34,001 nt of DNA from Campylobacterales bacterium (GCA_014763885.1 JACXUO010000010.1:1-34001), one strand, 5' to 3'. Numbered from the stretch's first letter, positions 24,724-33,166 are shown. A program made the numbers and translations. The notes: a model not told the origin generated them from the sequence alone.

Positions 24724-25327
24724 GTTCTTCCTCTGGTGCATCTTTTGGCATCAGACCGTACTTGGAAAGATCGATCATGATCTCTTTGCGTTTCTCTTTG
24801 AGGAGCTTCTGCATGACCGGGTTTCTATCCATCTTATACTCTTCTGTTCTGATCACGTTGCCTTCAGGGTCAAAATACTTTTTGATACCGACCTTGTAGT
24901 TGTTCTTATAAAAGACCTCAGAAGATTTGTATCCCTTTTCATCCCATTCGGTCATGACCCCTTCCCGTTTACCCATCACATAGTTAACCTCAGAGCCAAG
25001 CTGTCCGTTATCATAAAACATCTGCTGCAGACCGTGTTTCTGTCCGTCGATAAAATCAACGATCAGTTTTTTATTGCCGTTGTCATAGTAGGAGATATAG
25101 GTACCGTTTTCTTTCCCTTCTTTGAAATTGACCGCAGACTTGATCTTTCCTCTGTCGTCGTACCAGTAGGTCATGCCATTGCGTTTGCAGTTTTCGTAGC
25201 TTGATTTCTGGGCACTATTCTCGACAACATAGTTTCCCGGATCAGCACATAGGAATTGATCACTTTGGGCAACACTCTGTTGTATAGCTAGAGGAAAGAT
25301 CATCAGTGTACAGTAAAAATATTTCAT
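24713..25327 (-). CDS. Secreted MORN_2-repeat protein (YwqK-like)
   Basis: A 204-residue protein with a Sec-type signal peptide (MKYFYCTLMIFPLAIQQSVA) followed by about five MORN_2 repeats of the form W/Y-x-D-x-G-x-x-K-x-x-x-x-[FY]-x-x-G-x-x-x-G, for example YYDNGNKKLIVDFIDGQKHG. AAAGGAG lies five bases before the ATG. Automated pipelines often name such proteins YwqK-family antitoxins, but the signal peptide argues against that role here. A paralogue with the same C-terminal NNYK-x-G-x-KK-x-F-D...YKMDR block lies on the other side of the multihaem cytochrome gene, suggesting that both serve the cytochrome. Confidence 0.8.
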   Translation of the reverse strand: MKYFYCTLMIFPLAIQQSVAQSDQFLCADPGNYVVENSAQKSSYENCKRNGMTYWYDDRGKIKSAVNFKEGKENGTYISYYDNGNKKLIVDFIDGQKHGLQQMFYDNGQLGSEVNYVMGKREGVMTEWDEKGYKSSEVFYKNNYKVGIKKYFDPEGNVIRTEEYKMDRNPVMQKLLKEKRKEIMIDLSKYGLMPKDAPEEERVR

Positions 25328-25453
25328 TGCTTCTCCTTTGCTGTAAAATTTTCAATGATATGGCTGCTATCCACTATGGAATGGCAAATAGGATTTTGCA
25401 GTCCAATAAACTCAATGAACATGGTAGGAACCTGATAAGAATCGACGATAGGA

Positions 25454-25477
25454 TATCCCCAGAAAATTCTGGGGATA
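25454..25477 (-). terminator. Strong hairpin behind the multihaem cytochrome gene
   Basis: TATCCCCAGAA (25454-25464) pairs with TTCTGGGGATA (25467-25477), giving up to 11 bp closed by a very small loop. It begins five bases after the cytochrome stop on the minus strand. No T-run follows, so it may act as a transcript-end stabiliser as much as a terminator. The remaining 126 bp to the MORN gene start hold no frame. Confidence 0.5.
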
Positions 25478-25482
25478 GTAGA

Positions 25483-27846
25483 TTATTTCCAGCTCTCTTT
25501 TACGATTTGGCTGGATTTTTTGTATGGGTATTTTTCCACAAGCTCTTTGACTGAAAGTTTTTGATCACCTTCTCTCATAAAGTGTGCAAGTGTCACGGAT
25601 GCCCAGTAGTCATTTTCATATGCCGTACCTTTGAGTTGTGACGGTACACCGTTTTTATTGACTGTGTGACATGCCGCACATGTGACAGGACCTGTATACT
25701 TGCCATCCGGTGAGTATTGAAGCGCCTGCTCATGCGTTGTGATATCCACTGATCTCTCGCCGTCATATCTTGTAGAGTAGAGTCCGTGTGTAGACTCGTG
25801 GCAGGATTGACATGCGATATTTCCGTGTGCTTTGGAGTATCTGTAGAGTGAATACTTGTTCGGTTGGTCGATCGGGAAGTATTTCCCCTCTGTATTCTGC
25901 TCTACAAACGGTGCAGCGTGACAGTCCGCACAGTGTGGTTCAGCTGCCGACAGCCACCAGTCATCACCACCAGAAGCTGCATTATACGGTACCTCTCCAC
26001 CTTTTGGATGGTTCCATGGTTTCAGGTCAAGGTTACCGTCTTTGCCAACATTCTTGACAAGTGTCGCCGACTTGTGCTCGCTGTAGTATTTGAGTACTTC
26101 ATTATCGCCGGTTGATTTTGGATCTGCTAGCGCAGCAAATTTTTTCATATCACCGCCTGCCACTTCTTTGACGATCTCTTTAAGCGATTTGTTTCTCAGT
26201 GTTTTCCCTGTCTGCATACTGTCATGCGTGATATCATCATAGGCATACATTGCCTGAGCCACTTTTGTGTGACAGTTCGTACAGTAGAGACCTCTCATCT
26301 CTTTTGACGGTTTGCCGTGCTCATCTTTCATAGAAACATTTTCAAGCTGCCATTTACCATATGCATTGAGGAAGAATGGAGGCTTCGCATCCGGGTTGGA
26401 GTGTGCATCACGTCTTACATAACATCCACCGCCTGATTTTCTGATATCACCTTTGGAGAATCTACCTTCACCATATCTGTCTGTTACACGGAACGGGTTG
26501 GTATCATCGTTCATGTTAGGGTTCTGGAAGTGCGTAGGGTGACAGGACTGGCATGATTGTGATCTGCCTGCTGCATCCGGCATTGGTACCATTGCAAGGT
26601 GGAATCCATGGATTGCCTCACTCAGTGGTTTTGCTTTCACTGTTTTGTAACCTGTCGCACCCGGTCTAGGCTCTTGCAGGTTTCCTGATACGTTGTCCCC
26701 GTGGCAGTCTGCACAGTTAACCTCACCTGTTTTACCCAGACGGTTACCCGGTGCATCTGATCTGTAGTCGCTTAGGAATGTCGTACCGTGGTGTGCATCA
26801 TGAAGTGAAAGAATGTTGATCGAAGCCTCGGAAAGTCTCGCCATATACTCACTCTCATCCGGGTAGGATTTCCAGTATTCATATTCAGCATCAGACTGCT
26901 TCAGGCCTTCATCTCTAGCCATCTGTGCTGCCTTACCATTTCTGGAGTGACAGGCATAACAGTTAGGGATATCTACCGGGTTCGTACCAAAGTACTGGTA
27001 AGGTTTACCCTCTTTATCCATCATCGCTTTACCTGTACTGTCATGGAGTGCAACCTGAGAGTATTGGAACGGTTGGAAATCTTTCTCTGTAACGGAACGG
27101 ATCGTACCCCTTCTTGTACTGTCATTGAAGGCAGTCAATGGAAGTCCCAATGCATCCCAGAGATGAGAAGCGGTTAAAACAAGTTTGACATCTTTCACAG
27201 GTGGTACAAGGGTATCAGTCATCACAATGTTACCACCGTGTTTCCCTACATAGTCCATATACCCGCCGGATACCGGTTTGCCGGATGGACCCGCATCGAT
27301 TTTCACCTTAATCTCTTGTCCGATATGGAGTCTGTCTTTTTCTGTCACACCTGCAGGTATCGTCCCCTCAAGGTCTTTGTAGATAAAGAGGTGTTTCCAT
27401 ACATAGTTTGCTACGTTGTCACCCGGGCTGTCAAAGTGTCCGTCACCGTCAACATCTTTCGGTACAGACCAGTACTTCATCTTGTTTCCTTCACTATATG
27501 AGTTGTCTCTCGTGTTATAGTAAAGTTTTACCTTGTCATCCGGTGTAAGAAGTTTGGGCAGTTCCCCGTTTTTCCCGATTTGGATGGCTTGAGACTGAAT
27601 CGAGTTGTATGGCGGAATCACACAACAGTAACTCATCTCAAACCCAACACAGTGCATACCAAGTTCGTAGTTTACGAACATGCTATAGTCTTGTTTTGGT
27701 TGGAAACCCTCATCTCCATTGATCTTTACTTTCTCCAGTTTGTCCAATGCAAATGGAGGATTCATAGGATAATCTGATTTAGCAGCATACGCGGCACCAA
27801 TGACCAGCGCAGAAGCCAAACCTGACCGTACTATTTTTCCAATCAT
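25483..27846 (-). CDS. Periplasmic seven-haem c-type cytochrome
   Basis: The 787-residue precursor has a Sec signal peptide (cleavage near AYA-A, residue 21) and seven CXXCH haem sites: Cys296-His300, 378-382, 432-436, 522-526, 639-643, 679-683 and 723-727. The first 290 residues hold no haem but contain a Cys cluster, GMHCVGFEMSYCCVIPP (Cys66, Cys74, Cys75), that could bind a metal. Between haems 3 and 4 lies CYVRRDAH (Cys475, His482), which has no second Cys. It probably carries electrons or reduces a small substrate in anaerobic or sulfur/nitrogen respiration, but the family is not one I can name with confidence. GGGAG precedes the ATG. It is flanked by MORN-repeat genes. Confidence 0.88.
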   Translation of the reverse strand: MIGKIVRSGLASALVIGAAYAAKSDYPMNPPFALDKLEKVKINGDEGFQPKQDYSMFVNYELGMHCVGFEMSYCCVIPPYNSIQSQAIQIGKNGELPKLLTPDDKVKLYYNTRDNSYSEGNKMKYWSVPKDVDGDGHFDSPGDNVANYVWKHLFIYKDLEGTIPAGVTEKDRLHIGQEIKVKIDAGPSGKPVSGGYMDYVGKHGGNIVMTDTLVPPVKDVKLVLTASHLWDALGLPLTAFNDSTRRGTIRSVTEKDFQPFQYSQVALHDSTGKAMMDKEGKPYQYFGTNPVDIPNCYACHSRNGKAAQMARDEGLKQSDAEYEYWKSYPDESEYMARLSEASINILSLHDAHHGTTFLSDYRSDAPGNRLGKTGEVNCADCHGDNVSGNLQEPRPGATGYKTVKAKPLSEAIHGFHLAMVPMPDAAGRSQSCQSCHPTHFQNPNMNDDTNPFRVTDRYGEGRFSKGDIRKSGGGCYVRRDAHSNPDAKPPFFLNAYGKWQLENVSMKDEHGKPSKEMRGLYCTNCHTKVAQAMYAYDDITHDSMQTGKTLRNKSLKEIVKEVAGGDMKKFAALADPKSTGDNEVLKYYSEHKSATLVKNVGKDGNLDLKPWNHPKGGEVPYNAASGGDDWWLSAAEPHCADCHAAPFVEQNTEGKYFPIDQPNKYSLYRYSKAHGNIACQSCHESTHGLYSTRYDGERSVDITTHEQALQYSPDGKYTGPVTCAACHTVNKNGVPSQLKGTAYENDYWASVTLAHFMREGDQKLSVKELVEKYPYKKSSQIVKESWK

Positions 27847-27874
27847 GTTCTCTCCCTTTTTTTGATTTCGTCAA

Positions 27875-27910
27875 GGGAATATTTAAAAGATTCTTTATTT
27901 AAATATCCCC
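27875..27910 (-). promoter_or_regulatory. 5'-UTR inverted repeat of the cytochrome gene
   Basis: GGGAATATTTAAA (27875-27887) pairs with TTTAAATATCCCC (27898-27910), 12 of 13 positions, around a 10-base loop. On the minus strand it lies between a probable extended -10 element (TGTGATAAT, core at 27923-27928) and the ribosome site, so it would be the first structure in the mRNA. It may be a repressor operator or an mRNA-stabilising stem. Confidence 0.45.
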
Positions 27911-27922
27911 TAAGGTTGTAAT

Positions 27923-27928
27923 ATTATC
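27923..27928 (-). promoter_or_regulatory. Extended -10 element of the cytochrome gene
   Basis: GATAAT on the minus strand is preceded by TGT, as in an extended -10 promoter. It would start the transcript near 27916, about 70 bases before the ATG at 27846. Other AT-rich -10-like matches nearby make the choice uncertain. Confidence 0.35.
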
Positions 27929-27945
27929 ACAGTTAATGTTATATT

Positions 27946-28012
27946 TAAGCTATATTTTATATATATAAATAAAATATATTTATATTATAATAAAAAAATA
28001 TATAATAAAAAT
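27946..28012. other. Very AT-rich tract upstream of the cytochrome promoter
   Basis: About 67 bases are almost entirely A and T, including ATATTTTAT and ATAAAATAT in inverted orientation. It lies between the cytochrome promoter and the stop of the upstream MORN gene, with no reading frame. The position fits an UP-element or a bent-DNA/nucleoid-protein site. Confidence 0.5.
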
Positions 28013-28044
28013 GAAAAGCTAAGAGTATGGGGAGTGAAGGAGTG

Positions 28045-28722
28045 CTACTCCGGTCTTCTGGTTTTGGGGTTAAAGTCCAATGCGTTAAACTCCTCAATGA
28101 TTTCTGTATTCTTGGAAGTTTGAATCTTTCTCATCAGGTTCAGGGGTCTGTCCATCTTATAAAGCTCGGTTTTTATCACTTTACCGTTTTGATCAAACCA
28201 CTTTTTGGTACCCTCTTTATAGTTATTCCTATAGGTGACGATACTCTGAACTAACCCCTCTTCATCGTACTCTTTCTCTTCACCCTCTTTTTTGCCGTTT
28301 TGATAGTGGCTCTCCTGGGCCAAGACACCGGTACTGAAGTAGAACTTTTCTGTCCCCTCTTTTTTGTCATCGACATAGGTCACGATGCTTTTAAGTCTGC
28401 CATTATCATAGAAGAGTTTATTGGTACCATGACGTTTCCCCATTTTGTAAGGCATGATTTCAATATGATTCCCCTCTTTATCGTACCAGTTCAGGTCCCC
28501 CTCTCTTTTCCCATCGACATTCTTTACCGTATAGGCGATTTTTCCATTGTCATGATAGATCTTCTCCATTCCCTCTTTCATACCTTCTTCGGTTGCAGTA
28601 CGTGTACCGTCTTTATATTCGATTTCAGATTTGATGATGCCATTCTCAAAATATTCGGTAAAGCGTTCTGCATGAGAAAGGCTCATCAGGAGTAGAGTGT
28701 AAAAGAAGGGTCTAGACAACAT
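28045..28722 (-). CDS. Secreted MORN_2-repeat protein (paralogue)
   Basis: The 225-residue product has a short signal peptide (MLSRPFFYTLLLMSLSHA) and about six or seven MORN_2 repeats, such as FYDNGRLKSIVTYVDDKKEG and FDQNGKVIKTELYKMDR. Its end resembles that of the MORN protein at 24713-25327, so the pair arose by duplication. GGAG lies five bases before the ATG. It is 198 bp upstream of the cytochrome gene on the same strand and divergent from the NrfJ-like gene. MORN_2 repeats form beta-hairpin stacks that bind proteins or surfaces; a specific role is not known. Confidence 0.8.
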   Translation of the reverse strand: MLSRPFFYTLLLMSLSHAERFTEYFENGIIKSEIEYKDGTRTATEEGMKEGMEKIYHDNGKIAYTVKNVDGKREGDLNWYDKEGNHIEIMPYKMGKRHGTNKLFYDNGRLKSIVTYVDDKKEGTEKFYFSTGVLAQESHYQNGKKEGEEKEYDEEGLVQSIVTYRNNYKEGTKKWFDQNGKVIKTELYKMDRPLNLMRKIQTSKNTEIIEEFNALDFNPKTRRPE

Positions 28723-28820
28723 GGAAGCTCCAGGGATTTATTGATAAAGGAATGTTACATAAATATGATTATATATAACTTATTTATCGTAATATTGATA
28801 ACTAATTAATAATGATAATG

Positions 28821-28826
28821 TATAAT
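28821..28826 (+). promoter_or_regulatory. -10 box of the NrfJ-like gene
   Basis: TATAAT lies 31 bases before the ATG at 28858, in a 135-bp AT-rich divergent gap shared with the MORN gene. No recognisable operator of known Campylobacterota regulators was found there. Confidence 0.5.
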
Positions 28827-28857
28827 AGATACAAATTATACAAGAGAAGAGAGAAAT

Positions 28858-29562
28858 ATGAAAAAAATTCTATTGGCATTGGCATTGGTTGCAAGCTTCG
28901 GTATTGCAGAGAACCGTATGGATAAAAAAGCAGAGATATCTTATGCAAGAGTACTGGAGGTGATCGATGTGATGGGGTATGATTACCTGAGAGTAGATGA
29001 GAACGGTAGTGAGAGATGGGTTGCTATCGCTAAAGCACCGGTAAAAGCAGGGGATATGATCGGTTATGATACCCGGTCTGTAATGAAAGCATTTAAAAGT
29101 AAACAGCTCGATAGAGTATTTGATGAGATCGTCTTTGCCAATGAGGTCTACCTGGCACAAAAACCCGAACAGTTCGTCAGCCTCAAAGCAGCAGTGAAGC
29201 AAAAGCCTGTAGATGAGAAGGCAGAACTTGTCGATGTTGATTTTGTAGAAAAACCCTCTTATACGGTCGAAGAGCTCCATAAGTTCAGAAAACACCTGGA
29301 AGGCAAGGAGGTATCGCTAAGCGCTAGAGTCTATAAAGTATCACACGATATTATGAAAAGAGACTGGGTGCATCTGGGAGATGGTACAGGAAATGAAGAG
29401 CAATTAACCGATGATATTGTTTTTACTGTCTCCCATACGGAGTTAAAAGCCGGTGATCAGGTGGTAGCCCATGGCAAGATCGTCACGGATAAAGATTTTG
29501 GATTTGGTTATTTTTATCCTGTTTTAGGAGAAGAGGCAACTTTTGAGTTAAGAAAAAAATAA
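28858..29562 (+). CDS. NrfJ-like periplasmic protein with C-terminal OB-fold
   Basis: A 234-residue secreted protein (signal peptide MKKILLALALVASFGIA). Residues about 28-100 (YARVLEVIDVMGYDYLRVDE..., then WVAIAKAPVKAGDMIGYD) follow the pattern of NrfJ and related small periplasmic proteins found with cytochrome c nitrite reductase genes in Wolinella. Residues about 130-230 look like a nucleic-acid-type OB fold (KEVSLSARVYKVSHDIMKRDWVHLGDG). Because it is exported, the OB fold is more likely a binding platform for protein or haem partners. GAGAGA precedes the ATG. Its neighbours, a multihaem cytochrome and a NrfI-type synthase, match the respiratory context. Confidence 0.7.
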   Translation: MKKILLALALVASFGIAENRMDKKAEISYARVLEVIDVMGYDYLRVDENGSERWVAIAKAPVKAGDMIGYDTRSVMKAFKSKQLDRVFDEIVFANEVYLAQKPEQFVSLKAAVKQKPVDEKAELVDVDFVEKPSYTVEELHKFRKHLEGKEVSLSARVYKVSHDIMKRDWVHLGDGTGNEEQLTDDIVFTVSHTELKAGDQVVAHGKIVTDKDFGFGYFYPVLGEEATFELRKK

Positions 29563-29642
29563 GTTTTGTTTATTATTTTTATAAAAATATTTTAAGTTTA
29601 TACGATTATAATGTATAAATATTTTTAGGAGAAGGAGAGTGA

Positions 29643-29882
29643 ATGAGAGTTCTTTTTGCAACTTTACTTATGGTCTCTTCTTTGGTTGCCGGATTTTTTG
29701 AATCTGATACAAAAGAGGCGGAAAAGATGCAACAGCAGGAAGATCAAAGGCTTTGCAAACTCTTTACAGATAAAGCTGAAAAGTATCGTGAGAATATGAG
29801 AAACGATGATTTGGCAGCTGCTACGCTTGAGTCTTATAAAAAGAGAGCAGAGGTCTACTGTTCAAAAGTGAAACACTCTTAA
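29643..29882 (+). CDS. Small secreted protein with two cysteines
   Basis: A 79-residue protein with a clear signal peptide (MRVLFATLLMVSSLVAG) and a short, charged helical mature part containing two cysteines (in RLCKLF and VYCSKV) that could form a disulfide. AAGGAG lies five bases before the ATG. No family is recognised. It stands between the NrfJ-like gene and the cytochrome c synthase gene on the same strand, so it may belong to the same periplasmic system. Confidence 0.7.
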   Translation: MRVLFATLLMVSSLVAGFFESDTKEAEKMQQQEDQRLCKLFTDKAEKYRENMRNDDLAAATLESYKKRAEVYCSKVKHS

Positions 29883-29900
29883 ACTATCCATTGTCTGTAT

Positions 29901-29949
29901 GAAGAGAGCTATCACTCTTCTAAGCATATACAACCATTTGAGGTTGTGT
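29901..29949 (+). terminator. Two consecutive hairpins behind the small secreted gene
   Basis: GAAGAG/CTCTTC (29901-29920, 8-base loop) and ATACAACC/GGTTGTGT (29928-29949, 6-base loop, one G-T pair) follow the stop at 29882. A T-run of four occurs about 10 bases later, which is weak. The pair may separate this gene from the synthase gene, which has its own promoter. Confidence 0.35.
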
Positions 29950-30031
29950 CAATCTGCTATTTTAATAGAGGATAAGATTTTATTATTATCCTATTATCCA
30001 TTCATTAACCTTCCGTTAGAAAATAATCAGA

Positions 30032-30037
30032 TATAAT
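30032..30037 (+). promoter_or_regulatory. -10 box of the cytochrome c synthase gene
   Basis: TATAAT lies 39 bases before the ATG at 30077, which has GGAGAG about six bases upstream. AGGATAA/TTATCCT forms a further inverted repeat some 50 bases before the -10 box and could be an operator. Confidence 0.5.
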
Positions 30038-30076
30038 CACTCTTTATTATTATTACTTGGCAATGGAGAGAATCGT

Positions 30077-33000
30077 ATGTTGAAACAACTACTATCTATG
30101 AAAATGGCCGTCCTGGTCCTGTTTATTTTTGGGGTCACTGCAGGTGTAGCGACCTTTATTGAAAATGATTACGGGACGCAGACTGCTCAGGCACTGATCT
30201 ACAAAGCGAAATGGTTCGAAGCATTTCTAGTCTATTTTGTTCTTGTACTGACATACAATATTTTAAAGTTTAAATCCTATAAAAACAAATTTCCTGTCTT
30301 TCTCTTCCATTTCTCTTTTCTTATTATCGCGCTGGGTGCGCTGATTACACGCTATATAGGATATGAGGGTATCTTGCATATCCGTGAAGGGCATCAGAGC
30401 AATGTGATGGTCTCGAATGTCAAGCTCCTGCAGGTGGCTGCTACTGATGGAGAGAAGGGTGCAACACTCGAAAAAGAGCTATACCTTTCAAGCATGACCA
30501 AAAACAACCTCCATGAATCACTCAAAGCGGGAGACAAACAGGTAGAGGTCGAACTTCTGCGCTATTTCCCTACGTTCCATGAAAAGATCGTCGAGGATGC
30601 AAACGGCAAAAAGATACTGGAGCTGAAGATCTCTACGGGAAAAAAAGGGGAGATCTACTACATCGCAAAGGGAGAGCTCAAGGCGTTCGATGAGTTTGAC
30701 ATCGCTTATGAAACCGCACCGACAGAAGGAAAACCGACACTTGTGATCAACGAGGGTGAGGATGGGTTTACCGTAGCATTCCCCTATATCATCAAAACAT
30801 TGAATATGAATGACAGAAGCCAGGGGGAGTTGGCACCGGGTATCAATGATTTCAAGCAACGTATGTTGTACCAATTTGGAAATAACGCAGTCGTACTGAA
30901 AGCAATCCATCCAAACGCACGGCTTGTGGTTGATTCGGATGGGCTGAAGAACAAGTCAGGCAAGCCTGAGTTTATGGAGTTTAAGGTGAGTGTAGGCGAT
31001 GAAAACAGGATCGTTACGGTGACACCTTACAAAGATGAAACGGGTAAAATACATCAGATCGAACTGAACGGGGTGAAGATAGAGTTGAGAGTAGGAGCCA
31101 AGATCATTAACCTGCCGTTTGCTATCAAGCTGGATGACTTCAAGCTTGAGCGTTATCCCGGCTCCATGACCCCCTCTTCCTATGCAAGCGATGTCACCTT
31201 GATCGATCAAGAAAAAGGGATTAACCAGCCTTACGCGATCTATATGAACCATGTACTCGACCACAGGGGTTACCGTTTCTTCCAGTCCTCCTATGACCCC
31301 GACGAGAAGGGTACGGTACTCTCGGTCAACCATGATCCCGGTACGCTGCCGACATATATCGGTTACATCCTGTTGACCATAGGTATGTTCTGGAGTCTCT
31401 TTATCAAAAACGGCAGATTTATACAACTGCTGAATAAAACCAAAAAACTGCAGCAGGGTGCCGCGGTATTGCTGATAGCGGGGATGATGGCTTCTTCACC
31501 GACACTGGATGCCGCAACCCCGGTGATCGACAAGGAGTCACAGGCCAAAGTCTCGGCGATCGATAAAACACATGCAAAAGCGTTTGCCCGCTTGACCGTA
31601 CAGGATTTTCAGGGGCGTATGAAACCGGTAGATACGATGGCCCATGAGGTGGTGGCGAAGATATCAGGAAAATCTTCCATTTTCGGTCTGCATGCAGCAC
31701 AGGTCTTTCTTGGAATGACCATCAATCCTGAGCTTTACCAGGAACTTCCGATCATCAAGATCGGCCATCCGAAGATTGCGGTTCAACTCGGACTTCCCGA
31801 AGATACGAAATTTGCAAAGTTCTCTGACTTTTTCAATCAAGCGGACAACAGCTATAAACTCTTTGATGATATCAGCAGTGCATCACGGAAAAAACCGTTG
31901 GAACAGAGCCAGTATGACAAAAAACTGATAGAGATCGATGAACGTGTCAATGTCGCTTATATGGTTTTTACCGGTTCTCTGCTGCAGATATTCCCCAAAC
32001 CGAGGGATGAGAATAACAAATGGCTTGCTCCGCTGGAAGCATTGAAGCAGTTTGATCCCAAAGATGCCGAGATGCTTCAGTTTATGATCGGAAACTATTT
32101 CCAACAGGTCGATCTTGCAACGGAATCGGGTGAGTGGAGCAAAGCAGATCGTGGCCTCGATCTTCTTGCCAAGTTCCAGGAGACGTTCGGTAAAGAGGTG
32201 ATACCCAGCCAAAAACATATCGATATGGAGATCAAATACAATATGTTGGGACTTTTTGGAAAACTGGTACCTGTTTATATACTTCTTGGTGTGATCTTGC
32301 TGCTTCTCGCCTTCATCAATATCCTCAAACCTGGCTTCTCTCTGAAGTGGGTGATGCGTATCGCTCTTGGGGTATTGAGTGCAGCATTTGTCGTGCATAT
32401 TATCGGGCTTGGGATCCGCTGGTATATCTCGGGGCATGCACCGTGGTCCAATGCCTATGAATCGATCGTATTTATAGCGCTCTCGACAGTCCTGGCAGGT
32501 CTGCTTCTTGCAAGAAAATCCCCATTTGCCCTGGCCGGTACGGCGATACTTGCAGGTATCACGATGGGTGTGGCGCATCTGAGCTTTATCAACCCCGAGA
32601 TCACCAACCTTGTGCCCGTACTCAAATCCTACTGGCTGATGATCCATGTTGCGACGATCATTTCCGGTGACGGTTTCCTTGGACTCGGATCGATCCTTGC
32701 ACTGCTGGTGCTGATCCTCTTTATCATCAGAGGGAAAGGGAGTGCCGATATCGATCGTGCGATCAAAGAGCTGACCAGCCTGTCGGAGATGGCACTGATC
32801 ATCGGTCTGATCCTGATGACCGTGGGGAACTTCCTGGGCGGTGTCTGGGCAAATGAGAGCTGGGGACGCTACTGGGGCTGGGACCCGAAAGAGACATGGG
32901 CGGCGGTAACGATCCTGATCTATGCGGCTGTACTGCACCTGCGTTTCATACCGGCACTCAGATCGGTGTTTGTCTACAATGTCGCGGCGTTGTGGTCTTA

Positions 33001-33166
33001 CTCGACGGTCATCATGACCTACTTTGGGGTCAACTACTACCTCTCCGGGCTTCACTCCTATGCAGCAGGTGACCCGGTACCGATCCCGATGTGGGTCTAC
33101 TATGCGGTCGCGGGACTCTTTGTACTGACACTGCTTGCGGCACGCAATCGAAAACTGGAAGCCTGA
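30077..33166 (+). CDS. Fused cytochrome c biogenesis protein CcsBA (NrfI type)
   Basis: The 1029-residue membrane protein fuses ResB/CcsB and ResC/CcsA into a system II haem-attachment enzyme. The N-terminal ResB half has membrane helices near 8-25, 45-65 and 75-95, a long periplasmic domain (about 100-430) and a fourth helix near 435-455. The C-terminal CcsA half has several helices, the haem-handling WWD motif WGRYWGWDPKETWA (929-942), and conserved histidines in SGHAPWSN, LMIHVATI and SGLHSYA. It moves haem out and ligates it to CXXCH sites. In Wolinella the NrfI version serves the unusual CXXCK site of NrfA; no NrfA is in this window, so the client may be the local cytochrome or others. 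It has its own promoter. Confidence 0.92.
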   Translation: MLKQLLSMKMAVLVLFIFGVTAGVATFIENDYGTQTAQALIYKAKWFEAFLVYFVLVLTYNILKFKSYKNKFPVFLFHFSFLIIALGALITRYIGYEGILHIREGHQSNVMVSNVKLLQVAATDGEKGATLEKELYLSSMTKNNLHESLKAGDKQVEVELLRYFPTFHEKIVEDANGKKILELKISTGKKGEIYYIAKGELKAFDEFDIAYETAPTEGKPTLVINEGEDGFTVAFPYIIKTLNMNDRSQGELAPGINDFKQRMLYQFGNNAVVLKAIHPNARLVVDSDGLKNKSGKPEFMEFKVSVGDENRIVTVTPYKDETGKIHQIELNGVKIELRVGAKIINLPFAIKLDDFKLERYPGSMTPSSYASDVTLIDQEKGINQPYAIYMNHVLDHRGYRFFQSSYDPDEKGTVLSVNHDPGTLPTYIGYILLTIGMFWSLFIKNGRFIQLLNKTKKLQQGAAVLLIAGMMASSPTLDAATPVIDKESQAKVSAIDKTHAKAFARLTVQDFQGRMKPVDTMAHEVVAKISGKSSIFGLHAAQVFLGMTINPELYQELPIIKIGHPKIAVQLGLPEDTKFAKFSDFFNQADNSYKLFDDISSASRKKPLEQSQYDKKLIEIDERVNVAYMVFTGSLLQIFPKPRDENNKWLAPLEALKQFDPKDAEMLQFMIGNYFQQVDLATESGEWSKADRGLDLLAKFQETFGKEVIPSQKHIDMEIKYNMLGLFGKLVPVYILLGVILLLLAFINILKPGFSLKWVMRIALGVLSAAFVVHIIGLGIRWYISGHAPWSNAYESIVFIALSTVLAGLLLARKSPFALAGTAILAGITMGVAHLSFINPEITNLVPVLKSYWLMIHVATIISGDGFLGLGSILALLVLILFIIRGKGSADIDRAIKELTSLSEMALIIGLILMTVGNFLGGVWANESWGRYWGWDPKETWAAVTILIYAAVLHLRFIPALRSVFVYNVAALWSYSTVIMTYFGVNYYLSGLHSYAAGDPVPIPMWVYYAVAGLFVLTLLAARNRKLEA

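Noticed and set aside
26401-26424. Eighth haem site in the multihaem cytochrome
   Set aside because: CYVRRDAH lacks the second cysteine of CXXCH, so it was not counted as a haem site and is reported only as an oddity.
27862-27874. FNR/CRP-like box ahead of the cytochrome gene
   Set aside because: TTGA and TCAA are separated by five bases instead of six, and the site lies at the ribosome binding region, not at a promoter.
24713-28722. Toxin-antitoxin system based on the YwqK-like names of MORN_2 proteins
   Set aside because: Both proteins have signal peptides, no toxin gene is adjacent, and the neighbour is a cytochrome.
30005-30019. NssR-like site TTAAC...GTTAG ahead of ccsBA
   Set aside because: The spacer is five bases, whereas the Campylobacter nitrosative-stress box has four, and the second arm is imperfect.
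31883-33055. 390-codon minus-strand frame opposite ccsBA
   Set aside because: It reads as a Cys/His/Gln/Arg-rich shadow of membrane-helix codons, with no motif.
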